Source: Cycloclasticus sp. symbiont of Bathymodiolus heckerae (GTDB taxonomy: Bacteria; Pseudomonadota; Gammaproteobacteria; Methylococcales; Cycloclasticaceae). Taken from it: a stretch of DNA of 64,000 bases. The stretch is from positions 1 through 64,000 of the forward strand of contig LWTL01000114.1 of assembly GCA_002101235.1 (NCBI GenBank), written 5' to 3'. Positions 54,083 through 64,000 of this stretch are shown here, one piece after another; position 1 is the stretch's first letter, and each line of letters begins with the position of its first letter. Below the pieces are notes generated by a model. The model ran no database searches. It had not been told where the DNA came from and saw only the letters and a list, made by a program, of their open reading frames with translations. The position numbers were made by a program, and so were the translations under genes.

Positions 54083-54697
54083 ATGAAAATAAACCCAAAA
54101 ACTCACGATAAGTTTTTTAATATTCTGAAGGCGGTCGTTGTGCCCCGTCCTATTGCTTTTATATCAACACAATCAACTAAGGGTGTGTTGAACTTAGCGC
54201 CATTTTCATTTTTTAATGGAGTTTGTTACGAACCGCCAATTGTCAGCGTGGCTATTTCACGTTTTGCTGGCAGTAAACCGAAAGATAGTTTAGTAAACAT
54301 CGAAGAAACGGGTGAGTTCGTGATTAATCTAGTTAGCCAGGATATTGCTCAGGCAATGAATAAAACAGCCGCTGAATTCCCGTCGAGTATCAATGAGTTT
54401 GAAATAGCCGGGTTAACAACTGCACCATCAGACATAGTTATGGCACCTCGTGTTGCTGAATCTCCTGCGAGTTTAGAGTGTAAGCTTAAACAGGTTGTAG
54501 CAATTAACGAAGGCACGCCTAAAGAGTGTGGTCTGGTGATTGCGGAAGTTGTTTATTGCCATATCAACGACGAGCTGTTTGATGGAAGGCATGTCGATAT
54601 CAAGGGTCTTAATGTAATCGGTCGTTTAGGTGGGCACAGTTATTGTGCCGTAGATAATGAGTTCGAAATGATATTGCCTGTGTACAAGCCAGAGTAG
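54083..54697 (+). CDS. flavin reductase-like domain protein
   Basis: A 204-residue FMN-binding split-barrel protein (DIM6/NTAB type). Seen: VVPRPIAFISTQSTKGVLNL, LAPFSFFNGVCYEPPIVSV, and FVINLVSQDIAQAMN. They bind FMN and reduce it or act as oxidoreductases. Substrate unknown. Its 3' end overlaps the convergent DUF2889 gene by 58 bases. Confidence 0.88.
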   Translation: MKINPKTHDKFFNILKAVVVPRPIAFISTQSTKGVLNLAPFSFFNGVCYEPPIVSVAISRFAGSKPKDSLVNIEETGEFVINLVSQDIAQAMNKTAAEFPSSINEFEIAGLTTAPSDIVMAPRVAESPASLECKLKQVVAINEGTPKECGLVIAEVVYCHINDELFDGRHVDIKGLNVIGRLGGHSYCAVDNEFEMILPVYKPE

Positions 54698-55206
54698 CCA
54701 ACTTGTTCACTATCTGCAGCCCATGCATGGCAACCATTAATATAAAAAGGCTTGGCCGTTTCGTTTGAACCGCGCCCTTTGCGAATTCCAGACATGGTTT
54801 GAAAAATAGTGGTGGTAGCGGGACCCAATAAGTCAGTTAAGTGAGTGCAACCTTGTAAGCCGCCGACTAGCTTTTTCACGCGCATTGTCCAGCCAGCCGC
54901 GATTTGTTCACCAATGAGTCGTTTAAAGGTAGGTGTAATGTCGGGGCAACAGCCAAATGGTGACTTATCTGTTACAGCAATACAGTCATGAATAATCAGC
55001 TTCTCATCAACGGTAATGCGTATCCACATGTCGTGAATTGGGTCATCAGGGTGAATGGTGCCTCGATATGCATTTTCGAAGGGGTATGTTTTTACGTCAG
55101 TAAGTCGAGCCTCCACATCCAATAAGCCATCGTCACGCTGATAACCCGTACAGGTAATTTGTCGGGTATGCAGTTCTTTTCTTGCGGAGCTAGCAGGTAA
55201 TGGCAT
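54640..55206 (-). CDS. DUF2889 protein
   Basis: A 188-residue protein that starts with an acidic beta-rich part (GYQRDDGLLDVEARLTDVK) and has the family segments DPIHDMWIRITVD, FGCCPDITPTFKRLIGE and GCTHLTDLLGP. DUF2889 has no established function known to me. It is convergent with and overlaps the flavin reductase gene, and diverges from the copper ATPase gene over 100 bases. Confidence 0.82.
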   Translation of the reverse strand: MPLPASSARKELHTRQITCTGYQRDDGLLDVEARLTDVKTYPFENAYRGTIHPDDPIHDMWIRITVDEKLIIHDCIAVTDKSPFGCCPDITPTFKRLIGEQIAAGWTMRVKKLVGGLQGCTHLTDLLGPATTTIFQTMSGIRKGRGSNETAKPFYINGCHAWAADSEQVGYSGLYTGNIISNSLSTAQ

Positions 55207-55306
55207 CTAATAAGTACTCTTGGTGTTTATGGCAGTTAGATGAAACTTTTTTCAGCATCATGTGGACTAAGCATATTAATGCTTCAACGAGAAATAAGGA
55301 ACCTAA

Positions 55307-57748
55307 GTGAGTACAGAACATGGCTGCTGCCATTCCAGTAATAACGACGATGATAAAAAGAATATAGATCCAGTGTGTGGCATGACAGTCGCTGACGATG
55401 CCCCGCACCATGTCGACTATAACAACCAGTGGTATGGCTTTTGTTGTGAAGGTTGCTTGACAAAATTCACTAAAGATCCCGATATGTATTTATCAGACAA
55501 ACCACGCCCAGAACCAGTGGTTGTTCCGGGAGCTAAATATATCTGTCCCATGTGCCCAGGTATTGAAAGTGATGGCCCTGATATTTGTTCTAAGTGTGGT
55601 ATGGCGTTAGAGCCAGAAACCTTTGTGCCACCATCAACCCATACTGATTATATCTGCCCGATGCATCCTGAAGTAGTTGAGGAAGAGCCGGGGTTATGTC
55701 CAACTTGCGGCATGAGTTTAGAGTCTCGTACGGTTGTATTAGAGGAGGATAACCCTGAGCTAAATGATATGACGCGACGCTTCAATATTAGTTTGTTTTT
55801 TACGGTGCCGCTGTTTGTTATTGCCATGTCCGAAATGGTCGTGGGTGATAGCGTGTTTAATATATTGTCTGCAAAAACGTTGCAATGGGCTCAATTATTT
55901 CTTGCTGCGCCAGTTGTATTGTGGGCGGGTTGGCCATTTTTTGAACGTGCGGTGCAATCGGTGAAAAGTTGGAACTTGAATATGTTTACCCTAATCGGTT
56001 TAGGGGTAACAGTGGCATGGTTATATAGCTTGGTTGCTGTGTTGATGCCAACGATTTTTCCGGCGAACTTAATAACTCCTCACGGCGTTATTGCTGTTTA
56101 TTTTGAAGCGGCGGCAGTGATTATTACGCTGGTGTTATTGGGGCAGGTGTTGGAGCTAAAAGCGCGCGGACAAACTAATAAAGCAATTCACTTGCTACTG
56201 GGTTTATCGCCAAATACCGCAAGGCGAGTTAGCGAGACTGGTGATGAAGAAGATGTGCCGCTTGACGATGTAGCCGTTGGTGATCTATTGCGCGTTAGGC
56301 CTGGCGAAAAAGTGCCGGTGGACGGTATTTTGGTTGAAGGAAGTAGTTCTATTGATGAATCGATGGTGACGGGTGAGCCGATTCCGACCGAAAAACTTGC
56401 AGGTGATGCTGTGGTGGGTGGTACGGTTAACGGGACAGGTTCTTTTATATTTAAAGCGCAACGTGTGGGTGGAGAAACCTTGCTATCGCAAATCATTCAA
56501 ATGGTTAGTGAAGCGCAACGTAGCCGCGCGCCAATTCAGCGTGTGGCCGATGTAGTGGCCTCTTGGTTTGTGCCGATTGTGGTGGGTATTTCTATCATTA
56601 CCTTTTTTGCGTGGTACTTTTTAGCGACTGAATATGCATTAGGTTTTGCGGTGGTTAATGCGGTGGCGGTGTTGATTATTGCCTGCCCTTGCGCATTGGG
56701 CTTAGCAACGCCTATGTCGATTATGGTCGGAATGGGTCGTGGCGCGAGTATGGGTGTGCTCATTAAAGATGCCGCTGTACTCGAGGTAATGGAAAAAGTA
56801 GACACGTTGGTGGTGGATAAAACAGGCACTTTAACGGAAGGTAAGCCAAGCGTTGTTGGATTTGAAACACTCGATAATGTGGATGAAGAAAAAGGACTTA
56901 TTTTAGCGGCGAGCTTAGAGAAAGTTAGTGAGCACCCGTTAGCTGAAGCAGTGGTTCGTGCAGCAGGAGACGTAGCGTTATGGGATGTAAGTGAGTTTGA
57001 AGCAACGCCTGGGAAAGGAGTGTCGGGTATTGTCAATAAACAAACCATACTGCTGGGAAATTTACGGTTTTTAGAAGAAAAAAATATCGAGGTAAGTGGT
57101 TTAAAGGTTTTGCAAGAAGCTCGTGAATCGGCTGCTGAAACGCCGCTGTATATGGCGATCGATAACCATGCGACGGGTATCTTTTTTCTAACAGATGAAA
57201 TTAAATCATCCACGGCAGAAGCAATTCAACAGCTACATGACAGCGGTATAAAGGTCGTAATGCTAACCGGTGACCAGCAAGGTTCAGCAGAATATGTAGC
57301 GACTAAGCTGGGTATTGATGAATATAGAGCGGGTGTTCTGCCCGCAGAAAAAGCAGCGATTGTGAAAGAGTTGCAAAAAGCTGGTCATTTAGTGGCAATG
57401 GCGGGCGACGGTGTAAATGATGCGCCGGCTTTAGCGCAAGCTGATGTGGGTATTGCGATGGGCAATGGTTCAGATATTGCGATTGAAAGCACCAGTGTTG
57501 TCTTGGTTAAAGGTGACCTACGTGGCATCGTACGTGCGCAACAATTGAGCAAAGCAACGATGAAGAATATACGTCAAAATCTAGTGTTTGCCTTTCTTTA
57601 TAACAGTCTAGGTGTGCCAGTTGCCGCAGGCGTGCTGTACCCATTTTTAGGCGTTCTTTTATCTCCTATGCTCGCGGCTGCAGCAATGAGCTTAAGCTCG
57701 GTATCGGTGATTGGTAATGCGTTGAGGTTAAAAAGCGTTAAGCTATAG
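55307..57748 (+). CDS. copA: copper-transporting P-type ATPase with YHS and metal-binding N-terminus
   Basis: An 813-residue P1B-1 ATPase that exports Cu(I). The N-terminus has a His/Cys-rich stretch, a YHS domain ([11 protein letters not shown], residues 21-62) and two heavy-metal-binding units: [13 protein letters not shown] (79 on; Met-Cys-Pro instead of Met-His-Pro) and [13 protein letters not shown] (116 on). The transport site is [13 protein letters not shown], the phosphorylated Asp504 is in [11 protein letters not shown], and the hinge is [12 protein letters not shown]. Start is GTG. The specificity is that of CopA-like rather than zinc pumps. Confidence 0.9.
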   Translation: MSTEHGCCHSSNNDDDKKNIDPVCGMTVADDAPHHVDYNNQWYGFCCEGCLTKFTKDPDMYLSDKPRPEPVVVPGAKYICPMCPGIESDGPDICSKCGMALEPETFVPPSTHTDYICPMHPEVVEEEPGLCPTCGMSLESRTVVLEEDNPELNDMTRRFNISLFFTVPLFVIAMSEMVVGDSVFNILSAKTLQWAQLFLAAPVVLWAGWPFFERAVQSVKSWNLNMFTLIGLGVTVAWLYSLVAVLMPTIFPANLITPHGVIAVYFEAAAVIITLVLLGQVLELKARGQTNKAIHLLLGLSPNTARRVSETGDEEDVPLDDVAVGDLLRVRPGEKVPVDGILVEGSSSIDESMVTGEPIPTEKLAGDAVVGGTVNGTGSFIFKAQRVGGETLLSQIIQMVSEAQRSRAPIQRVADVVASWFVPIVVGISIITFFAWYFLATEYALGFAVVNAVAVLIIACPCALGLATPMSIMVGMGRGASMGVLIKDAAVLEVMEKVDTLVVDKTGTLTEGKPSVVGFETLDNVDEEKGLILAASLEKVSEHPLAEAVVRAAGDVALWDVSEFEATPGKGVSGIVNKQTILLGNLRFLEEKNIEVSGLKVLQEARESAAETPLYMAIDNHATGIFFLTDEIKSSTAEAIQQLHDSGIKVVMLTGDQQGSAEYVATKLGIDEYRAGVLPAEKAAIVKELQKAGHLVAMAGDGVNDAPALAQADVGIAMGNGSDIAIESTSVVLVKGDLRGIVRAQQLSKATMKNIRQNLVFAFLYNSLGVPVAAGVLYPFLGVLLSPMLAAAAMSLSSVSVIGNALRLKSVKL

Positions 57749-57779
57749 ATTATTATAAATTTGCCGTGGTGTTAAATGA

Positions 57780-60659
57780 ATGGATGAGTCAAATCAAGCG
57801 TTAAAAGACTACATTGAACAAAGCACCTTAGAGCTTCCGAGTGCGCTTCAGCTAGGTGTGCAAGATGTTTGGCATACTCTTGTTTCTGAGCTAAGTGACA
57901 ACGGTTCAATCCCAGGCAAGTCTGTTATTGATGACGTCACCCGGTTACTAGCGTGTAGCGAGTTTGTACAAAAACAAGCAGTTCGACATGCAGCAGTGGT
58001 TATTGGAGGTTTTGACTCCACACGTACTGAAAAGCTGCAGTTATCCATCGCTTTTCAGGAAGAGCTGCAAGCGACTATAGGGTCAGCTAAGGATGAAGCG
58101 TCCGTGTTGCGGGTCTTACGCCAATCACGCAATCAAAGGATGCTATTAATTGCTTGGGCAGATTTGACGGGCGCAGATGTTAGCGATGTTATTAATGGCT
58201 TATCTAAACTGGCAGACTGCTATATTCAAACGGCATGTGACTGGGCGCATAAACAGTTATGTGCTCGTTACGGAATACCTAAAGATGTCGACGGGGTAGA
58301 GCAAAAACTTATTACGATTGGAATGGGTAAGCTGGGCGCGCATGAGCTTAATTTCTCATCGGATATCGATCTTATATTTTGTTACCCCTTCCACGGCGAC
58401 ACAGATGGTACTCGCTCGATCAGTAACGAGGAATTTTTTACGCGGCAGTGCCGGCTCATCGTGAAATTACTTGATCAACAAACAGCTGATGGTTTTGTAT
58501 TTCGTGTAGACACGCGACTGAGGCCATTTGGTGACAGTGGTGCATTGGTTCTCAGTAGTGATGGAATGGAGCACTATTACCAAAGCCATGCGCGTGAGTG
58601 GGAGCGTTATGCAATGGTCAAAGCGCGTTTAATTACTGGCGAAGAGCACGATAAAAATCAACTAATGTCGATGATTAAAGCCTTCGTTTTTCGACGGTAT
58701 TTAGATTATGGCGTGTTCGATTCTATTCGTGTGATGAAGCGTGAAATAGAAGCGCAATTACAGCGTAAGGGTGTCGAACATAACGTTAAGTTGGGCCCTG
58801 GTGGGATTCGAGAAATAGAATTTATTGGTCAGGCATATCAGTTGATTCGTGGTGGACGCGATGAGTCTTTGCAAACGCGCGGCATTTTAGATGTCTTGAC
58901 GTTATTGGCTGATAAAGGTCATGTTCCTGCGGGTGCAGTTGAAGAACTATCGGAAGATTATGGTTATCTAAGGCGATTAGAAAATCGTATTCAAGAAATG
59001 GCTGATAAGCAAGCGCACGAACTGCCAAAGGATGAGTTGGAGCAAGCACGTTTAGTGTTGGCTATGAAGGTGAGCAGTTGGGGTGAGTTACTTGATAGCA
59101 CGCATCAGGTCATGGCGCGAGTACATAGTTATTTCGAGAGTTTAGTTGATTTTTCATCACCATTAGAACCTAACGCGGATATCGGCTGGATCGGGTTGGA
59201 TGAAGCAGTTTTGGAGCAGTACCTTGAGGCTAAAGGTATCTCGGCAAGCGATGCCGTTCGTCGAGATATTGTTGATTTTTGTCAAAGTTACCCTGTGCGA
59301 AAAATGCAAGAAAAGGGGAGGCAGTACTTTACCCGTTTAATGCCACTGTTGATTGATGCGTTGTTAGTGGGCGATTCGCATGAGCGGACGTTATCAGTAT
59401 TCTTGAAAATGTTAGAGAAGATTTGTAATAGAACAGCTTACTTGGTGCTATTGGTTGAGAATAATGCGGTGTTCGGGCAATTGATTCGACTGGCAAAACT
59501 AAGTCCATTAATTATTACGCAAGTGACTAAAGCGCCTATCTTGCTTGATGAACTAATTGATCCAGCTAATTTGTATAACCCACCTTCTAAAAATGACTTA
59601 AATGTCGAGTTGGATAAAGCGGTGGCGCAAATTGAACAAGGCGATATTGAATCGCAAATGGAAGTGTTGAGACACTTTAAGCAGGTGAATGTGTTACGCG
59701 TTGCCGCAGCAGACTTAACCGGAGTAATTCCTTTAATGGTTGTGAGTGATAAGCTGACAGCGATTGCTGAAGTTGTCGTCGAAAAAGCGGTTTTGTTTTG
59801 TTGGCAATCTGTTTGTGCGCAATATGGTGTACCAGCTGGTGCGAGTGCAGATAACGTGAGTGGATTTGCTGTGATAGCGTTTGGCAAAATGGGCGGTATG
59901 GAGCTAGGGTTTAGTTCCGATTTGGATGTGATATTTCTACATAAAAATGCAGAAATAGATGATCTAACAACAGGCGATAAGCCGGTTTCTTTAGGTGAGT
60001 TTTATATGCGGCTAGGGAGAAAAATAATCACCTTTATGACGACAAACATGTTCTCAGGTCGGTTGTATGAGATTGATCTTCGGCTACGGCCAAATGGTAA
60101 TTCTGGGCTGTTGGTGACGAGCGAATCATCATTTGAAAAGTATCAAAAACAACAAGCATGGACGTGGGAACATCAAGCGTTAATTCGCGCGCGATTTGTA
60201 GCAGGTTGTGATCGAATGGGTGTTGTATTTAATGTTATTCGTCAAAAGATATTAATAGAGCCGAGAGATAGCGATGCTCTGAGAAAAGATATTGTGGAAA
60301 TGCGTGAAAAAATGCGCGAGGCATTATTGAAAACAAAGCTCGGTTATTTTGATCTAAAACATGGCGTTGGAGGTATTGTCGATATTGAGTTTATTGTACA
60401 ATTCGGGGTCTTGGCGAATGCTAGCGAACATACGGAGTTGTTGAAGTATACCGATAACGTTAATTTGTTGATTGAATTGCATCGAATAGGTTTTTTATCG
60501 AGCTCGGAAAAACAAGAGTTGAGCCAAGCATATAAAGCATATCGCGAAGCAGCGCATCATGCGTCGTTAGCGGAAACATCAACGATGGTTGATGATCAAG
60601 TATTTGACGAGCATATTCAGCGAGTAGGCTCGGTCTGGAAAAATAAATTTATTAACTAA
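57780..60659 (+). CDS. glnE: glutamine synthetase adenylyltransferase/deadenylylase
   Basis: A 959-residue bifunctional regulator that adds AMP to or removes it from glutamine synthetase in response to P-II and glutamine. Two nucleotidyltransferase domains are visible: GMGKLGAHELNFSSDIDLIF and AFGKMGGMELGFSSDLDVIF, each followed by LRPFGDSG and LRPNGNSG. Length matches the family (about 950). It precedes ilvE by 41 bases. Confidence 0.96.
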   Translation: MDESNQALKDYIEQSTLELPSALQLGVQDVWHTLVSELSDNGSIPGKSVIDDVTRLLACSEFVQKQAVRHAAVVIGGFDSTRTEKLQLSIAFQEELQATIGSAKDEASVLRVLRQSRNQRMLLIAWADLTGADVSDVINGLSKLADCYIQTACDWAHKQLCARYGIPKDVDGVEQKLITIGMGKLGAHELNFSSDIDLIFCYPFHGDTDGTRSISNEEFFTRQCRLIVKLLDQQTADGFVFRVDTRLRPFGDSGALVLSSDGMEHYYQSHAREWERYAMVKARLITGEEHDKNQLMSMIKAFVFRRYLDYGVFDSIRVMKREIEAQLQRKGVEHNVKLGPGGIREIEFIGQAYQLIRGGRDESLQTRGILDVLTLLADKGHVPAGAVEELSEDYGYLRRLENRIQEMADKQAHELPKDELEQARLVLAMKVSSWGELLDSTHQVMARVHSYFESLVDFSSPLEPNADIGWIGLDEAVLEQYLEAKGISASDAVRRDIVDFCQSYPVRKMQEKGRQYFTRLMPLLIDALLVGDSHERTLSVFLKMLEKICNRTAYLVLLVENNAVFGQLIRLAKLSPLIITQVTKAPILLDELIDPANLYNPPSKNDLNVELDKAVAQIEQGDIESQMEVLRHFKQVNVLRVAAADLTGVIPLMVVSDKLTAIAEVVVEKAVLFCWQSVCAQYGVPAGASADNVSGFAVIAFGKMGGMELGFSSDLDVIFLHKNAEIDDLTTGDKPVSLGEFYMRLGRKIITFMTTNMFSGRLYEIDLRLRPNGNSGLLVTSESSFEKYQKQQAWTWEHQALIRARFVAGCDRMGVVFNVIRQKILIEPRDSDALRKDIVEMREKMREALLKTKLGYFDLKHGVGGIVDIEFIVQFGVLANASEHTELLKYTDNVNLLIELHRIGFLSSSEKQELSQAYKAYREAAHHASLAETSTMVDDQVFDEHIQRVGSVWKNKFIN

Positions 60660-60700
60660 ATGCGGCGCATTTGGTTTTACTTAAGAATTGAGGAATAACT

Positions 60701-61621
60701 ATGGGAATGGATGACAGAGATGGCGTCATTTGGCTAGACGGTGAGTGGGTGGATTGGCGTGAAGCGAAAGTCCATGTGTTAACACATACATTGCATTACG
60801 GCATGGGTGTTTTCGAAGGCACGCGAGCATACGAAACCAGCGAAGGCCCTGCTATTTTTAGACTAAAGGATCATACTGATCGCTTGTTTAGATCAGCGCA
60901 TATTTTAAATATGAAAATCCCGTTTGATAAAGAGACATTGAACCAAGCGCAACGCGATGCAGTTTCTAAAAACAATTTAAAATCCGCGTATTTACGCCCA
61001 ATGTGCTTTTACGGTTCAGAAGGCATGGGCATTCGTGCTGACAGCTTAAAAGTTCACGTAATGGTTGCCGCATGGGAATGGGGTAAATATTTAGGTGAGG
61101 ACGGTATTGAAAAAGGCATTCGTATTCGCACGTCGTCTTATACCCGTAATCACGTCAACAGCGTGATGTGCAAAGCTAAAGCCAACGGTAACTACATGAA
61201 TTCTATTTTGGCGCTGCAAGAAGCTATTTCCTGTGGTTACGATGAAGCCATGTTGCTTGACCACGAAGGGTTTGTGGCCGAAGGCAGTGGCGAGAATATA
61301 TTCATTGTGCGCAATGGCAAATTAATTACGCCAGATTTAACATCAGCGCTAGAAGGTATTACGCGAGAAACAATTTTCCAACTGGCTGAAGAGTGTAATT
61401 TAGAAGTTGTTGAAAAAAGAATTACTCGTGATGAAGTGTATGTTGCAGATGAAGCTTTCTTTACAGGCACAGCGGCTGAAGTAACGCCGATTCGTGAAGT
61501 GGATGATCGCACGATTGGTAATGGCGGCCGTGGTCCAATTACTGAGCGCTTGCAAACATTGTATTTCGATGCAGTACATGGGCGTTCTGCGAAACACAGT
61601 AGTTGGCTAACGCACGTATAA
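60701..61621 (+). CDS. ilvE: branched-chain amino acid aminotransferase
   Basis: A 306-residue fold-type IV PLP enzyme for the last step of Val, Leu and Ile synthesis. THTLHYGMGVFEGTRAYE near the start, PLP Lys160 in SVMCKAKANGNYMNS, and EGSGENIFIV and GTAAEVTPIREVD near the end are conserved. Order glnE-ilvE-waaF-waaC is as in pseudomonads. Confidence 0.96.
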   Translation: MGMDDRDGVIWLDGEWVDWREAKVHVLTHTLHYGMGVFEGTRAYETSEGPAIFRLKDHTDRLFRSAHILNMKIPFDKETLNQAQRDAVSKNNLKSAYLRPMCFYGSEGMGIRADSLKVHVMVAAWEWGKYLGEDGIEKGIRIRTSSYTRNHVNSVMCKAKANGNYMNSILALQEAISCGYDEAMLLDHEGFVAEGSGENIFIVRNGKLITPDLTSALEGITRETIFQLAEECNLEVVEKRITRDEVYVADEAFFTGTAAEVTPIREVDDRTIGNGGRGPITERLQTLYFDAVHGRSAKHSSWLTHV

Positions 61622-61628
61622 ACGTCCG

Positions 61629-62642
61629 GTGAGTTCAACGTACCGCATACTGGTTGTTGGCCCTTCATGGGTTGGTGATATGGTGATGGCGCAAAGCCTG
61701 TTCATGGCGTTAAAACAGCAGCATAAAAACTGCTCGATTGACGTGTTAGCGCCTGAATGGTCGTTGGCGATTATGGAACGTATGCCCGAGGTAAGAAAAG
61801 CGATTGTTATGCCGTTAGGGCATGGGAAATTTGACTTTAAAGGCCGTAAAGCCTTAGGCAAAAAACTGCGAGTAGAAGAGTACGACGAGTCTATCGTTCT
61901 GCCCAACTCGTGGAAATCAGCCTTAACGCCTTATTTCGCAAATATTCCAAAACGTACAGGTTACGTGGGTGAAGTGCGTTGGGGTTTGTTAAATAATTCA
62001 CGTAGGCTAGATAAAAACTTATTAACTAAAACCGTACAGCGTTTTGTTGCCTTAGCATCACCACCTAATGCCATTGTGCCCGTTATTCCACAACCACGGT
62101 TGTTAATTGACCCTGCCAGTGTGGACGTGGCAAAAGCAACGTTTGGTGTAGAAGCGAGCGAAGCTAAAGTACTAGGCTTATGCCCCGGTGCAGAGTATGG
62201 CCCGGCGAAACGTTGGCCGGAAGAGCATTATGCGGCGGTTGCAAAAAAAGCCTTAGAAAACGGCTGGCAAGTATACTTATTTGGTTCAGCTAAAGATGAA
62301 CCTGTAACAGCAAAAATTAACGAATTGGCCGGTGGCTCTTGCCGTGATTTTGCAGGTAAAACCAACTTAACTGAAGCGTTAGACTTAATGTCTTTATGCG
62401 ATGTTGTTATCAGTAACGACTCGGGGTTAATGCATGTTGCAGCGGCGCTTAATATTAAAACAATCGCACTGTATGGCTCATCCGACCCTAACTTTACACC
62501 GCCATTGCATCCCGATGCGGATGTGATTACATTAGGTTTAGAATGCTCGCCATGTTTTAAGCGAGAATGCCCATTAGGCCATTTAGATTGCCTGACAAAA
62601 ATATCTCCTGAGCGAGTTCTTAGTTTAATGGATGTGGCGTAG
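61629..62642 (+). CDS. waaF: LPS heptosyltransferase II
   Basis: A 337-residue family 9 glycosyltransferase adding the second heptose to the LPS inner core. ILVVGPSWVGDMVMAQSLF at the N-terminus, LCPGAEYGPAKRWPEEHY, and the donor-site VISNDSGLMHVAAAL are typical. Start is GTG, seven bases after ilvE. Confidence 0.93.
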   Translation: MSSTYRILVVGPSWVGDMVMAQSLFMALKQQHKNCSIDVLAPEWSLAIMERMPEVRKAIVMPLGHGKFDFKGRKALGKKLRVEEYDESIVLPNSWKSALTPYFANIPKRTGYVGEVRWGLLNNSRRLDKNLLTKTVQRFVALASPPNAIVPVIPQPRLLIDPASVDVAKATFGVEASEAKVLGLCPGAEYGPAKRWPEEHYAAVAKKALENGWQVYLFGSAKDEPVTAKINELAGGSCRDFAGKTNLTEALDLMSLCDVVISNDSGLMHVAAALNIKTIALYGSSDPNFTPPLHPDADVITLGLECSPCFKRECPLGHLDCLTKISPERVLSLMDVA

Positions 62643-62651
62643 CTTTTACGC

Positions 62652-63671
62652 ATGAAAGTTCTCGTCGTTAAAACGTCGTCACTGGGTGACGTTATCCACA
62701 CTTTGCCAGCATTAACTGATGCGGCAAAAGCAATTCCCGATATTTCATTTGATTGGCTGGTTGAAGAGTCATTTCAAGATATCCCGTTATTACACCCGAA
62801 TGTAAACAGAGTTATTCCCGTATCTGTACGTCGTTGGCGTAAAAACTTGTGGAAACACAGGGCGGATATTAAGGCGAGCATTAAGGAACTTCAGCAAGAA
62901 ACTTACGATGCTATTATTGATGCGCAAGGGCTGATAAAAAGCGCCTTTTTTACGCATTATGCCAAGGGTGAAAAGTACGGGCTTTCAAAAACAAGTTGTC
63001 GCGAGCCGTTAGCCGCAATGGCGTATCAACACAAAATAGATGTGGCAAAAGGGCAACATGCGATTACACGTGTCAGGCAATTGTTTGCACAAAGTTTAGG
63101 CTACGACTTGGCGGCGGATACACTGTCGTACGGTTTGAAAAAAGATACTTTGTTGCCGCTAGAGTCACTTCAAAAACCTTATTTGGTTTTCCTTCATGGC
63201 ACGACATGGGCGAGTAAACATTGGCCCAATGAGTATTGGAAAGCGCTGGTTTTATTGGCGACAGAGGCTGGTTTTAACGTGTATTTACCGTGGGGTAGTG
63301 AGTCAGAAAAAGTGCGTGCGGATAGCTTGGCTGACATGTCGGCAAAAGCCAGTGTCTTGCCGCGTTCAAGTATAAAAGAACTATCAGCAATACTTATGCA
63401 CGCAAGTGGTGTGGTGGGTGTGGATAGCGGTTTGGCGCATTTAACAGCCGCTTGCGATACGCCTGCGGTCACCATTTACGGTTCAACCAATGCGCTATTA
63501 ACAGGTACATTAGGCAAAAATACCGAAAGTTTACAAACAAAATTTAATTGTTCGCCGTGTTTGAAAAAGGCGTGCGATTACACCGGCGCATCAGCAGTTT
63601 CTCCAGCGTGTTATGAAACACTTAATGCCGACGACGTTTGGCAAGCGCTAACGGGGAAGATGGAATGTTGA
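62652..63671 (+). CDS. waaC: LPS heptosyltransferase I
   Basis: A 339-residue family 9 glycosyltransferase adding the first heptose to Kdo2-lipid A. It starts VLVVKTSSLGDVIHTLPALT, with VFLHGTTWASKHWPNEYW and GVDSGLAHLTAACDTP in the C-terminal half. Nine bases after waaF. Two Cys near the end (CSPCLKKACDY) are usual. Confidence 0.93.
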   Translation: MKVLVVKTSSLGDVIHTLPALTDAAKAIPDISFDWLVEESFQDIPLLHPNVNRVIPVSVRRWRKNLWKHRADIKASIKELQQETYDAIIDAQGLIKSAFFTHYAKGEKYGLSKTSCREPLAAMAYQHKIDVAKGQHAITRVRQLFAQSLGYDLAADTLSYGLKKDTLLPLESLQKPYLVFLHGTTWASKHWPNEYWKALVLLATEAGFNVYLPWGSESEKVRADSLADMSAKASVLPRSSIKELSAILMHASGVVGVDSGLAHLTAACDTPAVTIYGSTNALLTGTLGKNTESLQTKFNCSPCLKKACDYTGASAVSPACYETLNADDVWQALTGKMEC

Positions 63672-64000
63672 TGCAATCATTCTTTCAAAACAGACGAATG
63701 AAAGGCTGGTACGAAGTTGATGAAGCGGCGTATGCATCGGCATATGAAACGTTTGGTGGCAGTGTGCTAACGCACCCATTAACGTTGAATGCAATGGCGG
63801 ATATTGTTGACTTGCCTATTCAATATTATGCGTTTGAAGAAGGCAGTGAAACGCAGGCCGTTATTCCTGTTTGGAAAAAGTGGGTGGCGGGCAGCAAGCA
63901 AGGCTTAAAGAAAATGTCACGCAAAGGCATTGTGGATTTTGGCAATGCAGAAGTTATTTTGCCAATATCACCTGAAGCAAAAATAACATTACCTGTTGCG
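63665..64000 (+). CDS. Mig-14-like protein, N-terminal part (cut by window edge)
   Basis: 112 codons remain. GWYEVDEAAYASAYETFGG and VLTHPLTLNAMADIVDLPI followed by an IPVWKKWVAGSKQ segment resemble the Mig-14/GNAT-like proteins that lie beside waa genes and affect resistance to antimicrobial peptides. The start at 63665 overlaps the waaC stop; a Met six bases on is also possible. The C-terminal part is not visible, so the family call is moderate. Confidence 0.55.
   Translation, partial: MLMQSFFQNRRMKGWYEVDEAAYASAYETFGGSVLTHPLTLNAMADIVDLPIQYYAFEEGSETQAVIPVWKKWVAGSKQGLKKMSRKGIVDFGNAEVILPISPEAKITLPVA

Noticed and set aside
56536-57213. 225-codon minus-strand frame
   Set aside because: Antisense to the copper ATPase core (CPC and DKTGT motifs), Ser/Thr-rich, typical of a shadow frame.

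Overview
The window looks like chromosome from a moderately AT-rich gammaproteobacterium. Gene orders known from that class recur: ftsY-ftsE-ftsX-rpoH, the coxBAC/SURF1/ctaA/ctaB block, glnE-ilvE-waaF-waaC, and gmk-rpoZ-spoT. The Na+-linked oxaloacetate decarboxylase, the DUF1538 pair and the low GC would suit a marine lineage such as Cycloclasticus or Methylophaga relatives, but that placement is inference only.

Region 1-8300 is an accessory, scarred zone. At its left edge an IS3-type element runs out of the window and cuts a sulfotransferase gene; a second sulfotransferase carries an internal deletion; then comes a chimeric IS scar. Next is an intact block of four tightly packed genes (SDR reductase, dehydroquinate-synthase-like cyclase, HpcH/HpaI-type aldolase, CMP-sugar-type cytidylyltransferase) followed by a PglC-like phosphoglycosyl transferase. 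This looks like a surface-glycan locus making an unusual CMP-activated acid and is the best candidate for an undescribed pathway. A decayed 1180-bp IS3-family element (5664-6843) follows, then the remains of two toxin-antitoxin modules (RelBE-like and MNT/HEPN), each with the toxin gene damaged.

Region 8400-20900 is housekeeping: gmk, rpoZ, spoT, ridA, recG, ubiC-ubiA, convergent comF, then a biotin operon bioB-F-H-C-D. Region 20900-29850 is an aa3-type cytochrome c oxidase locus with its assembly genes and heme A synthesis genes. It contains a DUF2244 gene broken by two frameshifts and a 33-codon membrane peptide where ctaG (cox11) is often found.

Region 29840-33430 (minus strand) is ftsY-ftsE-ftsX-rpoH. 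Divergent from it are two M16 peptidase-like genes, rsmD, coaD, a ferredoxin, gamma-glutamyltransferase and a small unknown gene. Region 39420-51160 is almost all minus strand: a methyltransferase/CBS/P-II-like/DUF1538-DUF1538 operon, a gliding-type ABC exporter operon (ATPase, permease, GldG-like, DUF4340) ending in mutM, and the Na+-pumping oxaloacetate decarboxylase operon oadG-A-B with a strong terminator. The DUF1538 pair and the decarboxylase may share a sodium economy.

Region 51440-64000 holds a solitary hydantoinase A-type protein, a glycine-rich membrane protein, a flavin reductase-like protein, DUF2889, a copper P-type ATPase, glnE, ilvE, the two LPS inner-core heptosyltransferases, and the start of a Mig-14-like gene cut by the window edge. 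I saw no tRNA, rRNA or CRISPR array.
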